A stretch of DNA of 55,348 nucleotides from UBA9715 sp003452695 (lineage in GTDB: Bacteria; Actinomycetota; Coriobacteriia; Coriobacteriales; Eggerthellaceae): the NCBI GenBank assembly GCA_946625225.1, contig CAMOTA010000007.1, forward strand, positions 1-55,348, given 5' to 3'. Numbering within the stretch: position 1 is the stretch's first letter; every line of letters starts with the position of its first letter. The notes under the pieces are model-generated. The model did not search any database, was not told the DNA's origin, and saw only the letters and a program-made list of their open reading frames with translations. Of this stretch, positions 1 through 8,176 are shown one piece after another. The translations under genes were made by a program, and so were the position numbers.

Positions 1-55
1 CCGTCCTGGAACCCGTCCTGGAACCCGTCCTGGAACCCGTCCTGGAACCCGTCCT
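1..55. repeat. 12-bp tandem repeat encoding FQDG units
   Basis: The unit ccgtcctggaac is repeated four times without change from position 1 to 48 and then begins a fifth, broken copy. On the minus strand each unit reads Phe-Gln-Asp-Gly in the frame of the Rpn-like gene. Exact identity between copies suggests recent slippage, so copy number probably varies between strains. The array may extend beyond the window. Confidence 0.9.
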
Positions 56-869
56 CCATCGCTTCACGGCGCAGGTACTCGCGTTCGCGTGCCTCATTGT
101 ATTCCGCCAGTAGCATACCCATCACCTCCGCGCGCTTCTGCAGCAGGTACTCCTTCAGTATACCCCTATCGATGCACCAGTTGACCGCAGCTTCGACGGC
201 TCCGTCGAGCTGCATCGTCTCGGCGAATTCGCGGACCTTGCCCACGAGCGTGGAGTAGCCGGCCAGGTCCTCGCAAAGGCCGAGGACCTCGGCCCCGCTC
301 TCGGGGTTGATGTCGATGACCGTGGCGGTCACTTCCAGGTCGAATTCATCGCTCGAGAACGAGTCGGAAAGGCGCATGACGTCGGGAACGTCCTTCTTGT
401 CGTTCCCGATGTAGAACACCACGAAACGCGGTGTGGGCAGCATGATGCGCCGCCGGGCGAACAGGCTCAGCTTGGAGCGCACCACGTGCGCCGCATAGAG
501 CTGGGTGAAGTAGAGCAAGCCGCGCAGCGGCATGTTGGGGTTGTACGTGCTCTGGTGCTCCCACAGGGTCATCTCGTCGTTGATGAGGAAGGAGACGTCG
601 TTATGCATGTTCAGGTACAGCACCCCGTCGAGCGTCGTCATCTCGAGCTCGTCGGGGTCGGTGTAGTCGGTGCCGTTCAGCGCGTTGTACAACGAGAGCG
701 CCCTATCCTTACGCTCCGGAGACCCGAATAGGTCTCGGAACAGCGTGTCCTTATGCCTTTCCGATGCGGGGGCGAGCGCCTCCACCTCGCCCCCGGCGAA
801 GGCAACGCTGTGCCTCAGTGCGCTCTTACGCGTGGTGTCGCGGGTGTTGTCGTTGGAATGTGCGGCCAT
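1..869 (-). CDS. Rpn-family / PD-(D/E)XK nuclease-like protein, C-terminus cut by window edge
   Basis: The frame opens with ATG at 869 behind AAAGGAG about 7 nt upstream and stays open to the window edge, giving at least 289 residues. The centre carries the pattern of the Rpn/PDDEXK-type family: a LYNALNGTDY stretch, then LDGVLYLNMHNDVSFLI, then DEMTLWEHQST, which supplies an acidic residue and an E-x-Q like the nuclease core of recombination-promoting nucleases. A helical tail rich in Arg and Glu leads into four and a half copies of Phe-Gln-Asp-Gly at the edge. Degenerate Gly-rich C-terminal repeats are common in this family. The family call rests on recalled pattern; nuclease activity is not shown. 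The gene is divergent from the permease operon and has its own promoter. The end of the gene lies outside the window. Confidence 0.72.
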   Translation of the reverse strand, partial: MAAHSNDNTRDTTRKSALRHSVAFAGGEVEALAPASERHKDTLFRDLFGSPERKDRALSLYNALNGTDYTDPDELEMTTLDGVLYLNMHNDVSFLINDEMTLWEHQSTYNPNMPLRGLLYFTQLYAAHVVRSKLSLFARRRIMLPTPRFVVFYIGNDKKDVPDVMRLSDSFSSDEFDLEVTATVIDINPESGAEVLGLCEDLAGYSTLVGKVREFAETMQLDGAVEAAVNWCIDRGILKEYLLQKRAEVMGMLLAEYNEAREREYLRREAMEDGFQDGFQDGFQDGFQD

Positions 870-983
870 GATGGACTCCTTTCCCGGTAGCGGCTGTCCT
901 TCTGCGTATGAAGAAGTTTGGGGGGATATGGGGCTCCCAACCTGGCCGGCGCCTGGGCGGCGGCCAGGTTTGATCTTGTGCTA

Positions 984-1012
984 AAGATACAGAACATGTG
1001 TACGTTTGTCAA
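984..1012 (-). promoter_or_regulatory. Sigma70-type promoter of the Rpn-like gene
   Basis: Read on the minus strand, TTGACA (1012-1007) is followed after 17 nt by TATCTT (989-984). The surrounding DNA is AT-rich against a GC-rich background. Transcription would begin near 977, leaving an untranslated leader of about 108 nt before the ATG at 869. Confidence 0.65.
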
Positions 1013-1261
1013 GTAGAAACGAATAAATGTACGTGTAATTGCAACCGAGGGACATCTTTGCGTATCCAACTATGAACGGGTCGGCTTGTCCGGGCGGGTC
1101 GCGCGGGCGGTCGGGTGCCGGGGCCTTCAACCATAGTGCGTGCTTTTTCGGGAAGCAGGTCGCCGCGCTTGCAGCCGGGGCTGTTTGTCCGTCTTTGTCT
1201 AAAACGGATTTGAGACGTGCGGCACAGGACGTCGAGCCCGCCCGGCGAGGTGGTGCGATTT

Positions 1262-1322
1262 GCATAAACCGACCAGGTCTGCATAAACCGACCAGGTCGG
1301 TTTATGCAAGGTCGGTTTATGC
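1262..1322. repeat. Nested inverted repeat: two direct and two inverted copies of a 13-mer
   Basis: The 13-mer gcataaaccgacc occurs at 1262-1274 and 1281-1293. Its exact reverse complement occurs at 1295-1307 and 1310-1322. The two inner copies form a palindrome with a single central A, and the outer copies flank it at spacings of 6 and 2 nt. All four copies are identical. The element lies between two divergent genes, so it could be a multi-site operator or a cruciform-forming mobile remnant. It has no U-run and is too small for a CRISPR array. Confidence 0.9.
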
Positions 1323-1486
1323 AGAAGGGGACGATGGGCCAAAGGAGGCCGTTCCCTCGACTCATCGTGCCCTATCATGCCAAATAAGGATATAATCGGA
1401 GAAGAATATTGCCAAAAGTAAATAATATGTGATAGAGAATGATGATCAGGCACAAGAGGAACCGCGGGAGCGGCGAGGGGCGAAGC

Positions 1487-2587
1487 ATGGCTTGCCATAC
1501 CGAAACGATACAGAACGGCGGAAACGTCCAGACGGCACGCGACGCGTTCGGACGCAAGACGCCTGTGTGGCTCGTCCCGGTTCTCATGCTTGCGATTGTA
1601 GCGCTCGTGTTCGTGTCTTTTGCGATGGGACGCTATGCCGTCCCCATCGGCGAGCTTCTGCAGGGCATAGCGACGCATTTCGGCAACCCCGGCGTCCTCA
1701 ACCCGGACAGCGCATCCTATTCGGTGGAAGCCGACCGCATCGACCGCGTCATCTTCAGCGTCCGCGGCCCGCGTATTGTGCTCGTGTGCCTGGTCGGCGC
1801 GGCGCTCGCGTGTGCAGGCGCGAGCTATCAGGGCATGTTCAAGAACCCGCTCGTCTCGCCCGACATCCTGGGCTCGTCGGCCGGTGCGAGTATGGGCGCC
1901 TGCATGGCCATGCTGCTGAACCTGGGCGACTTCTACGTGCAGGTTTTCGCCTTCGTCGGCGGTCTCGCGGCGGTCAGCCTCGCGGTGCTTCTCAACCGTT
2001 TGGTGAAGTACGACCCCACACTCGGGCTCGTGCTCGGCGGCATTCTGGTTTCCAGCCTGTTCTCGTCGGGCACCTCGTTTATCAAGCTCGTGGCCGACGC
2101 GCAAGACCAGCTGCCCTCCATTCAGTTCTGGCTGATGGGCAGCTTCAACCGCGTGAACGGCGACGACCTGGCCGTCTCCATCGTGCCGCTCGTCGTGGGC
2201 TTCATCGTCCTCATGGCAATGTCGTGGCGCCTGAATGCGCTGTCGTTCGGCGATGACGAGGCTCGTTCGCTCGGCGTGAACACGCGTGCCACCCGCCTGC
2301 TCGTTATCTTCGCGTCCACGCTGCTCGCATCGGTCTCGGTTGCGGTCGCGGGCGTCATCGGCTATGTTGGTCTGGTCGTGCCGCACCTGGCACGCGCTAT
2401 CGTGGGGCCAAACTACAAGGTGCTGCTGCCCACGTCCATGTTCGTTGGCGCGTTCTTCCTGCTCGTCATCGACGACATCGCGCGCGTCGCTATGAGCGTG
2501 GAAATTCCAATCGGCATCCTCACGGCCATCGTGGGCGTGCCGTTCTTTGTCGTCATCTTCCGCAACCAGATGAAGGGGTGGAAATGA
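1487..2587 (+). CDS. FecCD-family ABC importer permease (iron complex / cobalamin type)
   Basis: The protein of 366 residues is a polytopic permease of the BtuC/FecCD/FhuB family, which imports iron-siderophore, heme or cobalamin complexes. Visible family signatures are RGPRIVLVCLVGAALA followed by GASYQGMFKNPLVSPDILG (about residues 90-130), the cytoplasmic coupling loop SFGDDEARSLGVN, GVIGYVGLVVPHLAR, and the terminal PIGILTAIVGVPFF. ATG 1487 is chosen because GAGGGG precedes it by about 7 nt; an in-frame ATG at 1439 would add 16 residues but has only a weak site. The gene ends inside the start of the ATPase gene, a translational coupling. No substrate-binding protein gene is adjacent, which is unusual for this importer type. 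The substrate cannot be told from sequence alone. Confidence 0.93.
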   Translation: MACHTETIQNGGNVQTARDAFGRKTPVWLVPVLMLAIVALVFVSFAMGRYAVPIGELLQGIATHFGNPGVLNPDSASYSVEADRIDRVIFSVRGPRIVLVCLVGAALACAGASYQGMFKNPLVSPDILGSSAGASMGACMAMLLNLGDFYVQVFAFVGGLAAVSLAVLLNRLVKYDPTLGLVLGGILVSSLFSSGTSFIKLVADAQDQLPSIQFWLMGSFNRVNGDDLAVSIVPLVVGFIVLMAMSWRLNALSFGDDEARSLGVNTRATRLLVIFASTLLASVSVAVAGVIGYVGLVVPHLARAIVGPNYKVLLPTSMFVGAFFLLVIDDIARVAMSVEIPIGILTAIVGVPFFVVIFRNQMKGWK

Positions 2588-3378
2588 TGCTGCTTGAAGT
2601 GTGCGATTTGCATGCGGGATACGACAAGGTGGAAATCGTCCACGGCATGTCGTTCACGGCCGATGCCGGCGAGTTCGTGTGCCTCATCGGCGCGAACGGC
2701 TGCGGCAAGACCACTACCCTCAAGTGCATGCTCGGACTGCTCGAGCCGTTTTCGGGCTGCGTTCTCGTGAACGGCGTGGACACGACCACGATGGGCGAGA
2801 AGGAGCGTGCCCGCCATTTCGCCTACATACCGCAGGCGCACACGCCGCCGTTCCCGTTCACGGTGGCCGACGTGGTCATCCTGGGCCGCACGCCCTATGT
2901 GAACACGCTCGCACGTGTGTCCGACGAGGACCGCTGCATCGCTTTCGAGGCGCTCGAGCTGCTCGGCATCGATGGCTTGGCCGGCCGGACGTACACGGCG
3001 CTCTCGGGTGGCCAGCAGCAGCTCGTGCTGATCGCGCGCGCCCTTGCGCAGCAGCCCGACGTGCTCGTCATGGACGAACCCACCGCCAGCCTGGATTTTG
3101 GCAACCAGCACATGGTGCTTCGCCAGATGAAGAAGCTTACGGAAAGCGGGACGGCGGTGGTCATGGTCACGCACGACCCCGATCATGCGCTGTTTTGCGC
3201 CGACAGGGTAGTCGTCATGCACGAGGGCACGGTGCTTTCGGCTGGCACGCCCGTCGAGGTCATGAACGACGAGTGCCTGCAGACCATATACGACACGCAT
3301 GCGCGCATTGTCGACGTGCATGTGGCCCCCGGTTTCGACACGAAGGTGTGCGTGCCGATTTACGAGGAGGAATCGTAG
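2584..3378 (+). CDS. FecE/BtuD-type ABC transporter ATPase
   Basis: This 264-residue ATPase powers the permease encoded immediately upstream. It has Walker A GANGCGKTT (36-44), the signature LSGGQQQ (from 140), Walker B VLVMDEP (160-166) and a switch His in VTHD (197). The LIARALAQQPD and EPTASLDFGNQ context is typical of the siderophore/cobalamin class. The start overlaps the permease stop as ATGA, with AAGGGG just upstream; GTG 2578 and ATG 2587 are alternative starts. Together with the permease it would form a dimeric core transporter in the cytoplasmic membrane. It is followed after 82 nt by the channel-protein gene, on the same strand and probably in the same transcript. Confidence 0.94.
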   Translation: MMLLEVCDLHAGYDKVEIVHGMSFTADAGEFVCLIGANGCGKTTTLKCMLGLLEPFSGCVLVNGVDTTTMGEKERARHFAYIPQAHTPPFPFTVADVVILGRTPYVNTLARVSDEDRCIAFEALELLGIDGLAGRTYTALSGGQQQLVLIARALAQQPDVLVMDEPTASLDFGNQHMVLRQMKKLTESGTAVVMVTHDPDHALFCADRVVVMHEGTVLSAGTPVEVMNDECLQTIYDTHARIVDVHVAPGFDTKVCVPIYEEES

Positions 3379-3460
3379 GCATTTCACGGCATGTGCGGAC
3401 GACCTTGGGTGCGCCCGGACGGCCCGGTTCGCCTGCAGAACGAAGAGAAGGACCTGAACG

Positions 3461-4228
3461 TTGGAATTGCTGCAACAAACATATTTTGGCGACGTCTTGC
3501 ATGTCATCGCGCAGATGCTGCTCTTGCCGGCGGTCATCGCGCTCACCGCGCTCGTGCTGTACGCCGTGTGGTGCATCGGGTCGGTGCTCGTGGAGTTTGG
3601 CACCGAACGTTGCCGCTATCGCGCGCAGATGCCCGACCTCCTCGACAAGATAGACGCAGCCGATCCCTATGACCTGCCCTACGTCATTGCGCGGTCGGGT
3701 CTGCTCGGATCTCAGAAGCGAGCGCTGCTGAAGCTGTGGGACCATCGCAACCTTCCGGTCGATTCGCACATGGCGCTTGCGAAGCGCCTTATCGAGGAAT
3801 GCGAGTCTTGCCACGTGAAAGTGCTGCAGCGCACCCAGGTCGTGTCGAAGGTCGCCCCGATGCTGGGCCTGATGGGCACGCTCATCCCGCTTGGTCCCGG
3901 CATCGTGTCGCTGGGCCAGGGCGAGACGCTCACGCTTTCGGCCTCGCTGCTCGTGGCCTTCGACACCACGGTGGCGGGTCTGGTGGTGGGTCTGGCCACC
4001 TATATCGTAACGAAGGTGCGGCAGCGCTGGTACGACGACTACCTGTCGGCGCTCGAGGCTTCGTGCACGTCGGTGCTCGAGAAGACCGATGCGCTGCGCG
4101 AATCCGGCCAGCTGGTCATGGACGGCCCGACGCATTTCCTGGACGACCTCGACCGGTCCATCAAAACGGGCGAGCAGTCTATCCGGGCGGGCGAGGTGCC
4201 CTTGGCGCAAGGGGGTGCGCGTGGGTAA
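3461..4228 (+). CDS. MotA/TolQ/ExbB-family proton channel protein (copy 1)
   Basis: This 255-residue membrane protein has one N-terminal membrane segment (about 10-45), a cytoplasmic helical domain, and two C-terminal segments joined around VVSKVAPMLGLMGTLIPLGPG and LLVAFDTTVAGLVVGLATYI. That is the layout and core motif of ExbB/TolQ/MotA proteins, which form pentameric proton-driven motors with an ExbD/TolR/MotB partner. The start is TTG at 3461 with GAAGGA about 10 nt upstream. The next gene encodes a DUF2149 protein and overlaps it by 8 nt, so the two are likely made as a complex. Two more copies of this gene pair lie at 40486 and 44930. An ExbB-like energiser is unexpected in a monoderm; the ABC importer upstream hints at nutrient uptake. 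Confidence 0.88.
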   Translation: MELLQQTYFGDVLHVIAQMLLLPAVIALTALVLYAVWCIGSVLVEFGTERCRYRAQMPDLLDKIDAADPYDLPYVIARSGLLGSQKRALLKLWDHRNLPVDSHMALAKRLIEECESCHVKVLQRTQVVSKVAPMLGLMGTLIPLGPGIVSLGQGETLTLSASLLVAFDTTVAGLVVGLATYIVTKVRQRWYDDYLSALEASCTSVLEKTDALRESGQLVMDGPTHFLDDLDRSIKTGEQSIRAGEVPLAQGGARG

Positions 4229-4598
4229 GTTCGCGAACCTGAGCGGGTCCGGCTTGCACCGTCGGCGCCGGATAGAGGACGAGGACCCCTTGGCGGGCCT
4301 GGCGAACCTTTCGGACTGCATGCTTGTGTTGGCGTGCGGCCTGATGGTCGCACTCGTCGTGGCATGGAACATCGACATCACGGCTGTCACCCAGGTCCAG
4401 GCGACCGACAAGACCGAGGTGACCGATGTCAACAACGTCGACGGCGGTTTCGAGGCGGGCGGCACGACCTACGTGGACGTAGGCCGCGTCTACCAGGACC
4501 CCGAAACGGGCACCTACTACATATTGGAAGATGCCGACTCGCAGAACCGGGCCCGCGCGTCGGCCGATGAGGACGTCGGCCGCAACGACGAGAGGTAA
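4221..4598 (+). CDS. DUF2149 protein, candidate ExbD-like partner (copy 1)
   Basis: This 125-residue protein has a short basic N-terminus, then DPLAGLANLSDCMLVLACGL and one membrane segment (about 30-52), then a small outer domain ending in YVDVGRVYQDPETGTYYI. The N-in/C-out topology and the Asp at the membrane boundary before MLVL resemble ExbD as I remember it; that similarity is my inference. DUF2149 itself has no assigned function that I know of. GTG 4221 is preferred over GTG 4215 because GCAAGGGGG lies at the right distance. The gene overlaps the channel-protein gene by 8 nt. The membrane and C-terminal motifs are shared with the proteins at 41291 and 45666. Confidence 0.85.
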   Translation: MGKFANLSGSGLHRRRRIEDEDPLAGLANLSDCMLVLACGLMVALVVAWNIDITAVTQVQATDKTEVTDVNNVDGGFEAGGTTYVDVGRVYQDPETGTYYILEDADSQNRARASADEDVGRNDER

Positions 4599-4697
4599 TT
4601 GCATATTGAATCTGAGCCGGCACGATGCTGGATGGGCAGGATGTCGGGGGATGAGTCGGTTGAACGTCGGGCGACTTTTCTAGGGACGGAACGGACG

Positions 4698-7600
4698 ATG
4701 ATGGCGAATCGTGAATGGCAGAGCGCGAAAGGGGGCGCCGCCGGTGCGCGGCAGCTGCTCGTCGTGCTCGTGGCGCTGCTTTTCGCGTTTGCCTGCATGG
4801 CGCTCTTGGCCGCCCAGCCCGCAGCGGCTGTTCAGCCGGAGACAGTCCGCTCGGATTCCCTCGGGGAGCAGGACCTCACGCCTGCCCACCCGCCCGATTT
4901 CGGTGCCGTCCAGTCGGCCTACCTCGCGTGGCTCGATCCGCAAACCGGCGCCTTGGAGCGTTGCGACGCCGATCATGCGATTGGTGCGAAGGGCGAGGCA
5001 AGCTTCGATGTTGTCCTCGTGTACGCAAATGGAGCTGAAAGACGTGCGTCCGAGGTGGGCGAGGCCGTTACCTGGAAACTCGAGAACTACACTTGGGGTG
5101 GCGAGACGTTCGCCTCGGTCGACGTCAGCGGCACTGTCAGTCTTTCGCGCGGTGCCTCAAAGCTCGTGTTCCTCAATGCGGAATGCGGCTCGTATGCCGT
5201 GGAGGGATCGCCTGTGGTTGTGAGCCTTGTCGACCCCGGAGCTGTGCCCGAGCCCCCCGAGGGAGGCGTGACCGTCGCGTCGGCCGACGTTTCGTGGAGC
5301 GCCGGCGCTTCGACGAACACCTGGGGCGCCTATGACGTCGGCGCCATCGAGCTGCCGCGCATCCGTTCGGCCGGCGGCGCGGTGCGCTTGACGGCCGACG
5401 TCGCCTACGCTCGCTCGCCTATCGCGCCGGCCACCCTCGCGCCGACGGCCGAGGACGCAGATCTGCTCTGGCGCACGGGCACCTGCTACGATCAGATCGG
5501 TGCCCATACGAACACGATGCTCGCGAGTGCAAGCTCAGGCGATGGTGTCGGGCGGATCGTCGCCAACGGCGCGGGCGACGGATGGGTTGTCCTGCGCTGC
5601 GATTCGCTTGCCTACCCGGAGTTCGCCGGTCGCGAGATAGCTGTGCGCATCGCGGGCAATGACGCCACTGCGTCCGCCGCTGCGCCGTTCACCATCGATT
5701 CGGCCCAGCTCGTCTACCGGGACTCCAACGGCGTGTACCGCGATTACCGTGGCTATACGCTTTCGACATCGCCCACTGCGATAACCGAACCGTTCGGCAG
5801 CGTGGCCTTCGATGTGCTCATCTTCTTCGCGGATGGTTCGAGTGCGCGCGCCTCGGCATGCGGCCAGGCCGTGAACTGGACGTTGAAGGGCGCGGCGGGC
5901 ATCGCCAGCCTTCTTCCTGATGGCACGCTGCGCGCCACGCACGCCGGCAACGGGCGCGTGCGCATCGCGGAAGCGGTCGTTAACGGAACGCATGCCGAAG
6001 GGGTATCGGCCTACGTGCGCATTGCGAACAACGATGCGGGCGTGGTCCCCATCGGCCAGGGGCTGTCCGTAACGCCAAGATCGAACTACTGGCTGGCGAA
6101 GGACGCGAGCCCCATCGATTCCGATAGCTGGTACTGGCGCTCGGCTGCCAACTCCGGCGCGGTGGGCTTCGAGACGCCGCTCGTGGTGGGATCGTCGACC
6201 TCGCAGACGTCCATGTGCACATTGGCGGGCATCGTCACCTGGACTGACGGCACCACGACCGTCTCTGCCGACGTTGACGGCGGCGTGCGGTTGTGGTCGG
6301 TTGTGGGCTGCACCGACCCGAACGGCAACCCGTGCGACGACCTGGTTGCGGTCGACGAGGCGGGCCGGGTGACCTCCACCGAGACGGGCAGCGGGTTCGC
6401 CACCATACGCTGCGACACGAGCGTTTCCGTCTACGACGCCCAGGGCAACAGGACAAGCATTCCCCTGTGGGCAATCCTGCAGGTGGCGGTGTTCCAGCCC
6501 GTTGGCGGCGTGGACTACATGGTCATGCTCGACCGCGACGGCAAGGAGCTGAAGACCACCTCGCTCGTCCTTCCCAACGGCGATTCGCTCTATCGGTTCT
6601 CCGTGCGCATCTACTATCGCGACGGCTCGACCGCGTCGACCTATCCCGATGCCGACGACTACGACGCGGCGGCCGCGAGCAACCTGGTGTGGAATGTGTA
6701 TCGCACCGAGGACCGCGGCGAGAAGGAGCGCTACTCGTCCATACGCGACGGCGAGTTTCACGCAGAGACGGGGTTCGCCCGCGCCTACGCGAGTGCGCTG
6801 CTCGAGGGCGCGTCGTTCGCGGGCAAGGATGTCGAGTGCGGCGTGACCGTAATCGCCGAGGACACGCTCGAGCCTGCCGAGCACACTGATGCCATCAAGG
6901 TGAGCATCTACCATTATTCCGACTACCTCAACCATGGCGCATCTGCGCCGGTTGCCAAGGAAATCACCATCACGCGCGCCCAGCTCGAGGTGATTGCCAC
7001 CTACAGGACGTGGTACACGTTCCTGCGGCGAAACGGCACATCGTTTTCCACCGTCTACGCGCGCGGCGTGGCAATGGAAAACCTGCTGGCGCTGTGCGGA
7101 GTCGACGGCGACCGCCTTGTGTCCATGCTGTTCGAAGGCAGCGACAGCTATGTGCCCGAGCGCCACAGCGCCGACTTCATCCTGGGGTCGCAGTTCCGCT
7201 ATACCGACTTCTACTACCACGTCTCGCTGCCGGGCATCATGCGCGCGCAGTCGGTTGCGCCCATGCTTGCACTGGAATACTACATGAAGAATAACGCCGG
7301 CTACGAGGATGCCACCGACAAGGACAATGCGGGAAGCGACGGGTTCGATTACATGGTCACCGATTCGACCATGCGCATCATCTTCGGCATGACCGGCCCT
7401 TCCACGCCCAATGCGCGCCTGTCCGTGACACGGGTGAACGCCCTGACCATCATCGTGGACGATAACACGTTCGCGCCCGAGCAGCCCGACGAGGACGACC
7501 CTCCCGTGAAACCCGAGGACGACAAGAAGAAAGACGACCCGGACGATCGGGAGAAACCCCAGGAGAAGGATCCCGAGCGGCCGGTCGTGCCCGTTCCCGG

Positions 7601-8150
7601 CGAGGACGACCCCGAAGGTGACGAGGACGACCCCGACGCTGATGGAGAAAGCGACGAGGACGACCCCGACCACGAGGGCGGCAAGAGCAACGACCCGGCG
7701 ACGTCGGGCGAGAAGGGCGATCCCGGCAACGGCACGAGCGGCGGCACGAACCCCTATCAGGGCGGCAAGCGCAACGAGGGTGTGGGCACCGACCGCAAGC
7801 GCGGGAAGCAAGTGGCGATGACGCCGCTCGACTCGGCAATGGTCGAGGTGGGTTTCGAAGACGGCACCAACGACGAGATGGACACGACCGGCGCGCAGTA
7901 CGGAACGCAGGCCACAGAAGGATCCGACGGCCAGGTGGAGCGATCGGGCGAGATGCTGCTGCGCGAGATGATGGAGAACTCGCAGGCCGATAAGCGCATG
8001 ATCGTGCCCGCCGCCGAAATCGATGGCATGTACTGGGTGGCCACCGGGTCTGCACTTGGGCTGATGCTCGTGCTGGGCGCCGGCGCGGCTTTCAGGCGCT
8101 ACCGCCGCGACGACCGCGACGGCGAGTTGCTCGGAGCGCAAGCGAGCTAG
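4698..8150 (+). CDS. Large surface protein with Ig-like modules, acidic stalk and C-terminal membrane anchor
   Basis: This protein of about 1,150 residues has a signal peptide (LLVVLVALLFAFACMALLA, ending near AQPAAAV) and several beta-rich modules that look like bacterial Ig domains. A section around residues 755-860 contains ARGVAMENLLALCGV and resembles a module I have seen in other actinobacterial and clostridial surface proteins. A highly acidic Asp/Pro/Lys linker (about 919-1017) and a C-terminal membrane helix (about 1111-1135) follow, then an Arg-rich cytoplasmic tail. There is no LPXTG motif, so it is membrane-anchored. ATG 4698 is chosen (GGGACGGA upstream; ATG 4701 is equally possible) rather than a TTG at 4599 that would precede the signal peptide. 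It lies directly behind the channel/DUF2149 pair and is a candidate receptor or load for it. Function unknown. Confidence 0.82.
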   Translation: MMANREWQSAKGGAAGARQLLVVLVALLFAFACMALLAAQPAAAVQPETVRSDSLGEQDLTPAHPPDFGAVQSAYLAWLDPQTGALERCDADHAIGAKGEASFDVVLVYANGAERRASEVGEAVTWKLENYTWGGETFASVDVSGTVSLSRGASKLVFLNAECGSYAVEGSPVVVSLVDPGAVPEPPEGGVTVASADVSWSAGASTNTWGAYDVGAIELPRIRSAGGAVRLTADVAYARSPIAPATLAPTAEDADLLWRTGTCYDQIGAHTNTMLASASSGDGVGRIVANGAGDGWVVLRCDSLAYPEFAGREIAVRIAGNDATASAAAPFTIDSAQLVYRDSNGVYRDYRGYTLSTSPTAITEPFGSVAFDVLIFFADGSSARASACGQAVNWTLKGAAGIASLLPDGTLRATHAGNGRVRIAEAVVNGTHAEGVSAYVRIANNDAGVVPIGQGLSVTPRSNYWLAKDASPIDSDSWYWRSAANSGAVGFETPLVVGSSTSQTSMCTLAGIVTWTDGTTTVSADVDGGVRLWSVVGCTDPNGNPCDDLVAVDEAGRVTSTETGSGFATIRCDTSVSVYDAQGNRTSIPLWAILQVAVFQPVGGVDYMVMLDRDGKELKTTSLVLPNGDSLYRFSVRIYYRDGSTASTYPDADDYDAAAASNLVWNVYRTEDRGEKERYSSIRDGEFHAETGFARAYASALLEGASFAGKDVECGVTVIAEDTLEPAEHTDAIKVSIYHYSDYLNHGASAPVAKEITITRAQLEVIATYRTWYTFLRRNGTSFSTVYARGVAMENLLALCGVDGDRLVSMLFEGSDSYVPERHSADFILGSQFRYTDFYYHVSLPGIMRAQSVAPMLALEYYMKNNAGYEDATDKDNAGSDGFDYMVTDSTMRIIFGMTGPSTPNARLSVTRVNALTIIVDDNTFAPEQPDEDDPPVKPEDDKKKDDPDDREKPQEKDPERPVVPVPGEDDPEGDEDDPDADGESDEDDPDHEGGKSNDPATSGEKGDPGNGTSGGTNPYQGGKRNEGVGTDRKRGKQVAMTPLDSAMVEVGFEDGTNDEMDTTGAQYGTQATEGSDGQVERSGEMLLREMMENSQADKRMIVPAAEIDGMYWVATGSALGLMLVLGAGAAFRRYRRDDRDGELLGAQAS

Positions 8151-8176
8151 GCGAACGCGAAGGAAACGGAGGAGGC

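Larger units (their letters stand above)
870..1486. other. Divergent intergenic region between the Rpn-like gene and the permease operon
   Basis: This stretch of about 600 nt holds no convincing gene: frames open here lack ribosome sites and coding character. It contains the minus-strand promoter at 984-1012, a nested inverted repeat at 1262-1322, and an AT-rich block at 1380-1440 with TATAAT at 1391-1396. That hexamer could be the -10 element for the plus-strand operon, but I see no good -35 partner. The AT-rich block just ahead of a metal-type transporter would suit a metal-responsive operator, but no Fur or DtxR consensus is clear. Confidence 0.6.

Noticed and set aside
1..55. Possible CRISPR array
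   Set aside because: Units are 12 bp, contiguous and in frame with a coding sequence; there are no spacers.
1262..1322. Possible CRISPR fragment or intrinsic terminator
   Set aside because: Copies alternate in orientation with 1-6 nt gaps and no spacers, and no T-run follows the stem.
3461..4598. Flagellar MotA/MotB stator
   Set aside because: The partner lacks an OmpA-like peptidoglycan-binding domain and no flagellar genes are nearby; the ExbB/TolQ-like size and DUF2149 partner fit better.
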